DNA of 32,317 nt from the NCBI GenBank assembly GCA_934716995.1, contig CAKUYO010000024.1:1-32317 (forward strand), given 5' to 3'. Under the pieces are notes generated by a model that was not told where the DNA came from, did no database searches, and saw only the letters and a program-made list of their open reading frames with translations. The DNA is from an uncultured Bacteroidales bacterium (GTDB taxonomy: Bacteria; Bacteroidota; Bacteroidia; Bacteroidales; Paludibacteraceae). The translations under genes were made by a program, and so were the position numbers. Below are positions 27,101 to 32,059 of this stretch, in pieces (position 1 is the stretch's first letter; each line of letters begins with the position of its first letter).

Positions 27101-28294
27101 CGTAACCGTCAGCGTATCCATATAATGGAACCAGCCGCCCCAGTACTTGGGACCGGTACCTTTGGAAGATGACAATATCAAATAGGGCGATCTGCCTACC
27201 GGCTTGACTTGGAAAGAGAACGGCGCGTCTGCCGAATAAATATACTGCATCAGATTACGTGCCTCCATCTCCTGATACTGGTTATAGACCTTATCAGCCA
27301 ATCCCGAGTTTTTCAAATCCGAGTTGGTAACAGGAATATAGTCGCCCCAATAAATATCTCGTTTTTCATACGCCTCTTTGGCACTTGGCATCCGCGAACA
27401 AGTCGGGTCATCCGGATCGGCTTTGTAGCCCCACCGGAAAGAGAACGAGACACCTGCCATATTATCTTTGGTCAGTTTCGTCGTGGTGCTGCTTTTCTCT
27501 ATCCGGTCAGACGTATTCGTTGTTGCCGCACAAGCATAGTAGGCGGTAGTAACCTTGGTGGGCGAAACGATATTGAACAGCGCCACCTCGTCCTCATAGC
27601 CCCAGGTATATCTGGCTACGGACGTGGCTTTGGTGGTATATCCTTGGTTCTTGGTATCTTCCGTTGTACCATCGGGCAAACCGGTTTTCCAACTGGCAAA
27701 GGGGAAATAGTAATGCCCGTCCTGCTGATACTTCCACACCTTCGACTCTGCCCCATTGGGAATTATTTTAAATGCGACCTCCACACTCTCGTTATATTTC
27801 CACTGCTCAAACGAAAGGGCTGTCTCCGTAGCAGAAAGCGTCCAGCCGTCGTTGTAGGCAATGTATTGGGTTGTGGTTTGGTTGGTCCATTTGACGGGGC
27901 TTGTTGCGGTAGCGTTTTTCAGGTAGTCGCCGCTCCACGAGTGCGTAAACGTACTTGAATTATTCCTGTTATCCACAAGCGACAATGTGCCATTTTCTGC
28001 CACCGACAGCCAACTGCCCGTACCTACATTCTGATAACGGCGATACTCTACATTGTCAGTCGTTTCGCTCTCCGTCCGCCACAAGGCATTCGCCGTAATG
28101 GCACTGCGTTCCACACGGCCAATGGTGCCATCTACATCTGCCAGACAATGCCCGTCAATGGCAACCGACACCGTATCGCCCGCCGTAACCGGCGTGGTGG
28201 TGTCAGCCTTCACCCGTGCCTGCAGCACGCTCATACCCGTTATCCCCGCTGTCGCGCACACGCACGCGAAAAACATATATTTCAAACGCTTCAT
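21107..28294 (-). CDS. Giant secreted surface protein with T9SS type A sorting domain
   Basis: A 2395-residue protein. A signal peptide (about 1-27) is followed by a very long beta-rich, Thr/Asp/Tyr-rich region. A BACON-like segment can be seen near residues 525-590 (CNWLKVSGDKDTVTIEVEPF, then RSTDLTITIQYQW). A jelly-roll-like carbohydrate-binding segment lies near 1070-1250, ending DFLVDDVWLYASK. The last 75 residues are a type A sorting domain: VRLYDVAGRLLHTA and GLVIADVRLATGQTYRTKVMVQ, so it is exported by T9SS and attached to the surface. No catalytic motif was found, which suggests adhesion or a structural role. Its ATG overlaps the stop codon of the upstream 150-residue gene (ATGA), so the two are translationally coupled. 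Confidence 0.88.
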   Translation of the reverse strand: MKRLKYMFFACVCATAGITGMSVLQARVKADTTTPVTAGDTVSVAIDGHCLADVDGTIGRVERSAITANALWRTESETTDNVEYRRYQNVGTGSWLSVAENGTLSLVDNRNNSSTFTHSWSGDYLKNATATSPVKWTNQTTTQYIAYNDGWTLSATETALSFEQWKYNESVEVAFKIIPNGAESKVWKYQQDGHYYFPFASWKTGLPDGTTEDTKNQGYTTKATSVARYTWGYEDEVALFNIVSPTKVTTAYYACAATTNTSDRIEKSSTTTKLTKDNMAGVSFSFRWGYKADPDDPTCSRMPSAKEAYEKRDIYWGDYIPVTNSDLKNSGLADKVYNQYQEMEARNLMQYIYSADAPFSFQVKPVGRSPYLILSSSKGTGPKYWGGWFHYMDTLTVTASGDGFAPVQKTIPIGRQEWNVWTETVGTAYISFHGDRPLSHKSVEVSSLDGLCSVDGNMHYVEDQTTSLSGSIITFDENGGTVKIAVDSLVRYNGLAFFTASHGGNHILRYIPNKASKQDIVKQLGTNNSLIKYTFATSTTPCNWLKVSGDKDTVTIEVEPFSEAQRSTDLTITIQYQWVNASERYSSIVSTLTLTQRNTAAAQYAEFKHYRGKGYTTFDERGYQRVHTIDTTIYYDTNTDIPLTLRERGFNGYMRWYDYNTGRDPQYYTYTENGTTKVRTLKNFWKQMPYGRLNYYLASGNITEPFLAINDDAEHSLGLYFLPDNSYGGSNPKSYNYVNTNQVTSQFPTPIVHLDENLDLDIACDVSNYSDYVVEKSGETLISLTEPTLSYRQIFHLRPEKNDPEEDGSESDENNTAIKKAVADSLAKCTRKTGHYYEKHETTVPIGTAVDLRTHYELVRTDGATNPLRHYWVDVDGNGTYLRTTAKSNYWPWWMRWNGIRFSELAHDKEDAFSARADKKGDYYEAKDYFRVVSDKDTTMQWAVWIVPGTSKDTKNTFQGKYTGDTLWLAHFTVHWSKDAALTRDTLRYGPSAKPLIDKDEITRNYIMFAEQNFDFSKPSTEEYMLYPYPLPVDESTYGFVYPRAVMGKDNIERRNERDPESFAYYGEYAIVNKVGTEACNGAAGTAGWLLPTVQHTGGAADGYCLYVDGAKEPGKVVSLTTDAELCSGQQMYCAMWLCNPAKTDKNASNPDFNVAVEGRNKNTDGTWNDWERVETYYAGELDNGNATKEGLWRQIRFPLISAQNYQESRVTLYNYSATNAGNDFLVDDVWLYASKLPLDAFQTNTKCLSDENGEDRTATIIRVDYTRFVGDYINNNLYYQIYDNTVDTAMKLNYFNLTSDTCGYVPLPKDKDFVPAKDEQYKSLSDFIAKTNAANSSQGQTHIGYVQVTENDEKRWVMYIAEVLSSSTFNVTHKYEVRTAYALTDLPITLCSMRTELPVYERTSFMFNGETYPAQGQCANERYPLEITVKGDLIDGDRNVTLESAARGEWLVGYDFDDIYYYAYKAGLKAPADAAQQAVADEAFKKKYGYTRDVVKAAIDDMRRTSSEKSNYDVTDYRKLKAGADYWDNTDHYKVIVDLCQRGLLRLALEKDYFYMRSEDTVRYWVYPTAGTAQVMYKDTLRTLNECATPTYLMVFSNKSDYGLNLGVSEDATANGSVPRMRVTQSEANTRFGVPIDSIGNKVILGWDSTQIDANGTTDPLVLQRIGNPDFSMRYTQDRIYTDNKDKYYRNGDTVWFAPIDQAHVDAMRDLSAANPSYGEGHPGFWRVNTATMRAGYEYTLRVQMRARSENMELEDAQNTGCMIGYAYITMLVVPDTVIWNPTVADLDGYYHWGEDQNWLGLIDGKVSDVGYAPLASSVVIIPSNLDQEKYPYIIKENDRYSADVHYNSAVCKKLQFRSGARALGQEHLTYEAAYVDMPMQSTYWNTVSAPLQDMYSGDFFIPHTGTYINGKSLEPAKAADDYTQDFTVQPFSGLRTTDAAYAFWASYYNQNITKVTATHIESETLAFEESSGMGERLTPGRGLSVAGWGPGDGVEDMEIRLPKPDVEFTYYNDAGKPTRTETVSRTNSGRLAFAPDANGTMSVTIDKKAGSGLFLFGNPTMAYMDVFKLQEANSDILEQGTFRYQKNGAWITVASTTANDADRFIAPMQSVMLTAKDASATSVTVKITRACLALTTAQTNTASAAPRRANGHTLSRQIMNIVAYTDYNRAFATLAAIDFANNGYNADEDVIFMSSGVEAANSGNVSVSPLNIYTLAGTQPLAIDIREQIGIVPLGFVIGDDYRTDSLTLYFGLNRAWEQECYLCDSKTGMRRRICNDSRIRIATPANHEARYYIEGPYKAPDNPTTPIDDVPAMTDTEGQHVRAFSVSREMVSVVASGDIAEVRLYDVAGRLLHTAAPAHQTPVLTLGSPSGLVIADVRLATGQTYRTKVMVQ

Positions 28295-28743
28295 ACTCTG
28301 TCTGGTTTACGCAATTGATACACTATCGATTTGAAACTCCGCACTATGGCATACACCGCGGCGCACGCCAGCAGCGGCAACAGCACATCGCCCACCGGGT
28401 TGTCATTACCGATGGCAGGTGTGGTCGGACGCCCGTTGGAACGCGCGTTGGCATACCATACCGCACTGCCCGCACTCTCTTCTTCGGCAAAAGCCTGTGC
28501 CAAAATGCCCTGCGAAACCTCTCTGTCCGCCACGGCGAAAGAACCTGTGTACGAGACCACAGCCGGGGCGACCGCCACGGCTCCGTTGGCGGAGGCATAC
28601 ACCTTTTCCGCCCCGCCGCTATATGCGGCAGCGGAGACACCGACGCCTCCGTAATACACTGAAGTGCTGCGAAATACGACGCCCGTATTCTGCGGCAGCA
28701 TCATACCATTAGGAGATATACTCCCCTGCATATACGAATCCAT
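28291..28743 (-). CDS. Small single-TM protein coupled to the giant surface protein
   Basis: A 150-residue protein I do not recognise by name. There is no N-terminal signal peptide. The first 110 residues are Ala/Gly/Ser/Val/Tyr-rich and low in charge; then comes NDNPVGDVLLPLLACAAVYA, a proline-glycine-aspartate motif (PVGD, 116-119) leading straight into one membrane segment (about 118-135), and a basic end (RSFKSIVYQLRKPDR). This tail layout resembles a tail anchor or a C-terminal sorting signal. The stop overlaps the start of the 2395-residue gene by ATGA. Several early Met codons (1, 5, 14, 15) make the exact start uncertain. Confidence 0.72.
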   Translation of the reverse strand: MDSYMQGSISPNGMMLPQNTGVVFRSTSVYYGGVGVSAAAYSGGAEKVYASANGAVAVAPAVVSYTGSFAVADREVSQGILAQAFAEEESAGSAVWYANARSNGRPTTPAIGNDNPVGDVLLPLLACAAVYAIVRSFKSIVYQLRKPDRV

Positions 28744-28840
28744 TCACTATTTCCGGCAGGTGGAGACTAATAAAAAAGCACCTGCATCTATGTTAAAGTT
28801 TATCCTATCCGGCAAGTTAAACTTGCACCCTCAATAAAAT

Positions 28841-28979
28841 AATTAACGCCTAATTACACGATAATTAACGTTCATAGTATTTTGTAGCAAAGCAAAATTA
28901 TATGGTTAATTCGTGGTTAATTATATGTTCCAAAAATAAAGAAAATTAACGTCCAATTACACGATAATTAACGTTCATA
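28841..28979 (-). repeat. Two 36-bp direct repeats carrying a 24-bp regulatory-like element
   Basis: 28841-28876 and 28944-28979 are identical at 34 of 36 positions. Each contains the 24-mer that also occurs upstream of the NagK-like gene (1851-1874). A -7-like box, TAATTTTG on the minus strand (28893-28900), and GGAACATATAATTAACC (28915-28931, minus strand) lie between them. Confidence 0.75.
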
Positions 28980-29017
28980 TTGATAATTGTACAAAGTCTA
29001 AAATCTCAAAACGGGCG

Positions 29018-29049
29018 CAAAGATAGCACAAAAAAAATATTTTTGCAAT
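29018..29049 (-). promoter_or_regulatory. Possible promoter of the surface-protein operon
   Basis: On the minus strand TTG (29047-29049), 21 nt, TATCTTTG (29018-29025). It would give a leader of about 270 nt that includes both 36-bp repeats. The alternative -7 box at 28893-28900 lacks a -33 match. Confidence 0.5.
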
Positions 29050-29129
29050 TTTTGGGTTAAATAATTATGTATTTTTCGCAAAATTCATCGGGGGGGGAAA
29101 AATAAAACATTTTAGACACAATAAAAGAC

Positions 29130-29179
29130 GCCGTTATGCATAAAATATCCCATAGCCGTTATGCATAAAATATCCCATA
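29130..29179 (+). repeat. 25-bp perfect tandem duplication
   Basis: GCCGTTATGCATAAAATATC + CCATA occurs twice back to back (29130-29154 and 29155-29179). The centre ATGCAT is palindromic. Confidence 0.85.
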
Positions 29180-29233
29180 TCGGAACCATCTGCCCGCTCC
29201 TCCTATATTTCCGTATAGCAGGTATATGTCATC

Positions 29234-29277
29234 ATCGGGTGATTATCGGGTGATTATCGGGTGATTAACGGGTTATT
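29234..29277 (+). repeat. Four tandem 11-bp repeats
   Basis: ATCGGGTGATT three times exactly (29234, 29245, 29256) and AACGGGTTATT once (29267). The 11-bp period is about one DNA turn. Confidence 0.85.
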
Positions 29278-29306
29278 TCTAATAGAATGCTTATAGAATA
29301 AGCGGC

Positions 29307-29526
29307 GTTTACCCAGGAGTTGACACCAAGTGTCTGTATGACTATGAGCGCGGCGCGTGTTGCGCCGCAAGACAAGGTTTTGATGGTTTTGTTTTATAAA
29401 TTCCTTTATTTCTTTAATTTCTCTCGCACCGCATAGCGAGTGCGTAGGACATCTTTTGCCAATTTTCTTCCATTTTTCTTGCCGCTTGCGGCATAGGAGA
29501 CATTAGTGCCAACTGCTGGGTAACCA
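29307..29526. repeat. MITE-like intergenic element with terminal inverted repeats
   Basis: About 220 bp, no gene. The ends, TTACCCAGGAGTTGACACC (29309-29327) and the reverse complement of 29504-29526, match at 19 of 23 positions. Inside are GCGGCGC/GCGCCGC (29350-29368), a T-rich module ATTTCTTTAATTTCTCTCGC and the palindrome TGCCGCTTGCGGCA (29480-29493). Truncated relatives are at 7127-7215, 20190-20238 and 29620-29885. Confidence 0.55.
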
Positions 29527-29619
29527 CCGAATAAGCCCGTTCGGCTGATAGTGGCGTCAAAGCACCGCTTTGTGCGCAGCACGCGCCATTGTCAGCCGCT
29601 GCACGGAAACATTTTTTTC

Positions 29620-29885
29620 CTTTATTTCTTTTATTTCTCTCGCACCATAGAGGCTCCGCAAAATTTCTTTAATTTTGTGGTGAAGGAAATACCGCCTTAT
29701 TGCGGATTTCCGACACGAAAGCCTGTGGCTTGAGTAGAACTCCTTAGACAGAGAGGAGAAACGGCGGCGACCTAAACTCGTACAACGAGTTTCAATGTCG
29801 CAAGCCCGTTTCGACGAGGCAGGTGCGTAGGATACCTTTCGTTTAATTTTTCCTATTTTTCTTGCCGCTTGCGGCATAGGAGACA
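29620..29885 (+). repeat. Second copy of the intergenic element modules, interrupted
   Basis: The T-rich module (29620-29647) and the palindrome module (29822-29885, TGCCGCTTGCGGCA at 29863-29876) repeat those at 29403-29503. They are separated by about 175 bp with its own hairpins (29685-29711; AAACTCG-TACAA-CGAGTTT, 29774-29792) and the dispersed hairpin repeat at 29712-29743. No gene is supported in 28744-29989. Confidence 0.6.
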
Positions 29886-29937
29886 CTAAAATAGAGCGAG
29901 AACGCAGGCTTTGCGGCAAACAAAAACGCCTGCGCAC

Positions 29938-29968
29938 TTGCGCAGACGCAAAAAAAAATGTACCTTTG
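29938..29968 (+). promoter_or_regulatory. kdsC promoter
   Basis: TTG (29938-29940), 20 nt, TACCTTTG (29961-29968). The palindrome CTGCGCA-CT-TGCGCAG (29930-29945) overlaps the -33 box. Confidence 0.7.
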
Positions 29969-29989
29969 CACATTGATAAAGCAGACGCA

Positions 29990-30487
29990 ATGAAACCGGT
30001 AAAACTATTCTTGACAGACATCGATGGATGCATGACCGACGGAGGTATGTACTACAGTGCCAACGGCGACGAGATGAAACGCTTTTGCGTGTACGACGGT
30101 ATGGGTATCGTGCTGCTCCGCAAAGCGGGTATTCCGTGCGGTATCCTCACCAGCGAGACCACCGAGATAGTCGCCCGCCGTGCCCGCAAACTCGGTATGG
30201 AATACCTCCGTATGGGCGTGGGAAGCCAAGTAGCAGCAGGAAAACAAACCAAGTTGGAAGCCGCACAGGAGATTTGCAGCGAACTGGGTATCACCTTGGA
30301 CGAGGTCTGCTTTGTCGGCGACGACATCAACGACCTCGACCTTCTTTCCCGCGTCGGCACCCCCGCCTGCCCTGCCAACGCTATGCCGCAGGTAAAAGCC
30401 CTCCCCAACATCATCCGTCTCACCCGCCACGGCGGCGACGGTGCCATCCGCGAACTATGCGAGATGATATTGGCAGAAACTATATGA
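29990..30487 (+). CDS. kdsC: 3-deoxy-D-manno-octulosonate 8-phosphate phosphatase
   Basis: A 165-residue HAD phosphatase that makes KDO from KDO-8-phosphate, a step of LPS inner-core synthesis in the cytoplasm. Motif I is FLTDIDGCMTDG with Asp10 (nucleophile) and Asp12; motif II is GILTSETTEIV; the acid motif is CFVGDDINDLDLL. This small, cap-less form is a tetramer in known cases. The start at 29990 (MKPVKLFLTD) is used because the frame upstream lies on the promoter. The 3' end overlaps the first hip operator, so kdsC and the hip operon are closely packed but probably separately transcribed. Confidence 0.92.
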   Translation: MKPVKLFLTDIDGCMTDGGMYYSANGDEMKRFCVYDGMGIVLLRKAGIPCGILTSETTEIVARRARKLGMEYLRMGVGSQVAAGKQTKLEAAQEICSELGITLDEVCFVGDDINDLDLLSRVGTPACPANAMPQVKALPNIIRLTRHGGDGAIRELCEMILAETI

Positions 30488-30499
30488 GATAACATATAA
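30480..30499. promoter_or_regulatory. hip operator 1
   Basis: TATATG (30481-30486), AGATAA, CATATA (30493-30498). It overlaps the kdsC stop codon. Confidence 0.65.
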
Positions 30500-30520
30500 A
30501 TCGTGCTATGATACGCAGAA

Positions 30521-30540
30521 TTATATGAAATCTAATATAA
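30521..30540. promoter_or_regulatory. hip operator 2
   Basis: TTATATG, 6 nt, AATATAA: the same 20-bp dyad with one mismatched position, beginning exactly 41 bp after operator 1. Confidence 0.6.
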
Positions 30541-30552
30541 AATGGCACATTA

Positions 30553-30584
30553 TTTGTAAGATTATATGCGAACACATATAATAA
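30553..30584 (+). promoter_or_regulatory. Probable hip promoter
   Basis: TTTG (30553-30556), 20 nt, TATAATAA (30577-30584). The -7 part is not the full TAnnTTTG form. It overlaps operator 3, so bound repressor would block RNA polymerase. Confidence 0.4.
30562..30581. promoter_or_regulatory. hip operator 3
   Basis: TTATATG, 6 nt, CATATAA: a perfect 7-bp dyad, beginning exactly 41 bp after operator 2 and 10 bp before hipB. Confidence 0.7.
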
Positions 30585-30591
30585 GACGGCA

Positions 30592-30804
30592 ATGAGAACC
30601 AAATTAGCAGAGTGCGTAAAGGCTCTACGCAAACAATACGGAATGACGCAAGAGGATTTGGCATACAAATCGGGCGTAAGCCTGTTCTTTGTACGCGAAA
30701 TGGAGCAGGGGAAAGTATCGCTGCGTATGGATAAGGTGAACCAAGTGTTGGATTTGTTTAATTACGAGTTAGTTCCGCAACAAAAAGAGAATGCGCAGGG
30801 CTGA
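30592..30804 (+). CDS. hipB: HipB-like XRE-family DNA-binding protein
   Basis: A 70-residue protein that is almost entirely one helix-turn-helix domain of the XRE/Cro type: LAECVKALRKQYGMTQEDLA is helices 1-2, KSGVSLFFVREMEQGK is the recognition helix region, and a short tail follows. It should bind the palindromic operators just upstream as a dimer and repress the operon. In E. coli HipBST, HipB is a DNA-binding component and not the main antitoxin. The gene overlaps hipS by 14 bp. Confidence 0.88.
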   Translation: MRTKLAECVKALRKQYGMTQEDLAYKSGVSLFFVREMEQGKVSLRMDKVNQVLDLFNYELVPQQKENAQG

Positions 30805-31111
30805 GATATATTACCAAGATTCCTTGGCGGGAACGCTGGAAGAGACGGATGCGGGGTATCGTTTCGCATACGATGAACGATATTTGCGTCAGGCAGGTGC
30901 CTTGCCTGTCAGTTTGACGCTACCCCTCACGCAGACGCCATACGAGAGTACCACCCTGTTTCCGTTCTTCGACGGGCTGATACCCGAGGGATGGCTGTTG
31001 GATGTAGCACTGAGGAATACCGATGTGAGTATATTGGATAGAATGGGGCTGCTGTTGCTCTGCTGCAAAGATTGTATCGGGGCGGTGAGCGTGACAGATG
31101 TAACCCAATGA
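30791..31111 (+). CDS. hipS: HipS-like protein (separate HipA N-terminal subdomain, predicted antitoxin)
   Basis: A 106-residue protein matching only the N-terminal subdomain of HipA (Couple_hipA): GTLEETDAGYRFAYDERYL, LPVSLTLPLTQTPYES and FPFFDGLIPEGWLLD. The EGW tryptophan is Trp68. In E. coli HipBST, HipS is the antitoxin and places a tryptophan (Trp65 as I recall) near the kinase active site; the match in position supports the same role here. Its stop overlaps the hipT start as ATGA, so translation is coupled and the stoichiometry may be fixed. This is a true split and not a frameshift: hipT has its own N-terminal extension. Confidence 0.87.
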   Translation: MRRAEIYYQDSLAGTLEETDAGYRFAYDERYLRQAGALPVSLTLPLTQTPYESTTLFPFFDGLIPEGWLLDVALRNTDVSILDRMGLLLLCCKDCIGAVSVTDVTQ

Positions 31112-32055
31112 GTATGTGCCGCTGTTTGTATTGCTATAAGGAACTTCAAAAGGGGGAGAAAGACTTTCACCCTGCTTGTGTGCGCCGTTTCTTCGGCACG
31201 CAAGGCGTGCCTGATTTAACATACACGCGGGCGGATATGGATGCGTTGGCAAGAGAAGTAATCGCTACCCAAACCACGCTCACGGGCGTGCAACCCAAAA
31301 TCTCGTTACACCTGCAAGACCACGAAGGCAGCAAACGGCTGACGATTGTCGGGCTATGGGGAGGATATATCTTTAAGCCCCAAACGGAATACTATCCGCA
31401 TTTGCCCGAGGTGGAAGATTTGACGATGCATTTGGCGGAACAGAGCAAGATTGACGTCGTCCCCCACTCTTTGATCCGGCTGGCAGACGGAGAACCGGGC
31501 TATATCACCCGCAGGATTGACCGTTTGCCCGATAGTAAGAAAGTGGCAATGGAAGATATGTGCCAGTTGTCGGAACGCCCGACGGAATACAAGTACAGAA
31601 GTTCTTATGAACAAGTGGCAAAAGTGATAGCACGTTACTCCTCCACTCCTGTTTTGGACTTGATGCGTTACTACGAACTGCTGCTATTCTGCTGGCTGAC
31701 AGGCAATAATGATATGCACCTGAAAAACTTTTCCTTGTACCGCCCGACGAATACAGGATATGTTCTCGCCCCTGCTTATGACCTGCTGAATGTAGCGATT
31801 GTTAATCCGAAAGACACCGAAGAGTTAGCCTTGACCCTCAACGGCAAGAAGCGCAAACTGACCCGCACGGACTTTGAGAAAGCCATGCTCGGCAGCGGAA
31901 TGAACGAAAAAGTAGTGAGCAACATCTTCCGTAAGTTCCTCAGGATTTACCCAGTATGGGAAAGCACCATCCGCAGTTCTTTTCTCCCCGCCGACCTGCA
32001 AGACGCCTATTGGGCACTGATACAAGAACGCATTAACCATTTAAGTGAGCAATAA
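31108..32055 (+). CDS. hipT: HipT-like serine/threonine kinase toxin (HipA C-terminal kinase)
   Basis: A 315-residue kinase. The N-terminus has a small zinc-knuckle pattern, CLYCYKELQKGEKDFHPAC (Cys6, Cys9, His21, Cys24). The glycine-rich loop is TTLTGVQPKISL (Thr57-Leu58-Thr59-Gly60). In E. coli HipT the equivalent loop is Ser57-Ile-Ser59, the autophosphorylated site. Catalytic-loop GNNDMHLKNFSL carries Asp202 and Asn207, and the metal-binding AYDLLN has Asp225. Characterised split-HipA kinases phosphorylate tryptophanyl-tRNA synthetase and stop translation; the target here is untested. The gene overlaps hipS by 4 bp and ends 4 bp before a probable fic gene. Confidence 0.88.
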   Translation: MSMCRCLYCYKELQKGEKDFHPACVRRFFGTQGVPDLTYTRADMDALAREVIATQTTLTGVQPKISLHLQDHEGSKRLTIVGLWGGYIFKPQTEYYPHLPEVEDLTMHLAEQSKIDVVPHSLIRLADGEPGYITRRIDRLPDSKKVAMEDMCQLSERPTEYKYRSSYEQVAKVIARYSSTPVLDLMRYYELLLFCWLTGNNDMHLKNFSLYRPTNTGYVLAPAYDLLNVAIVNPKDTEELALTLNGKKRKLTRTDFEKAMLGSGMNEKVVSNIFRKFLRIYPVWESTIRSSFLPADLQDAYWALIQERINHLSEQ

Positions 32056-32059
32056 CAAT

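Noticed and set aside
21206..27958. Several long open frames opposite the giant surface-protein gene
   Set aside because: The 7.2-kb minus-strand frame has a signal peptide and T9SS tail; the plus-strand frames have neither domains nor promoters.
28841..28979. CRISPR array
   Set aside because: Only two copies of the 36-bp repeat with a 67-bp gap that contains promoter-like sequence; no cas genes in the window.
29551..30033. Short open frames on both strands before kdsC
   Set aside because: They consist of intergenic repeat modules and include the kdsC promoter.
30791..32055. hipA broken by a frameshift
   Set aside because: The two parts join by an ATGA overlap, the kinase has its own zinc-knuckle N-terminus, and both halves carry the features of HipS and HipT.
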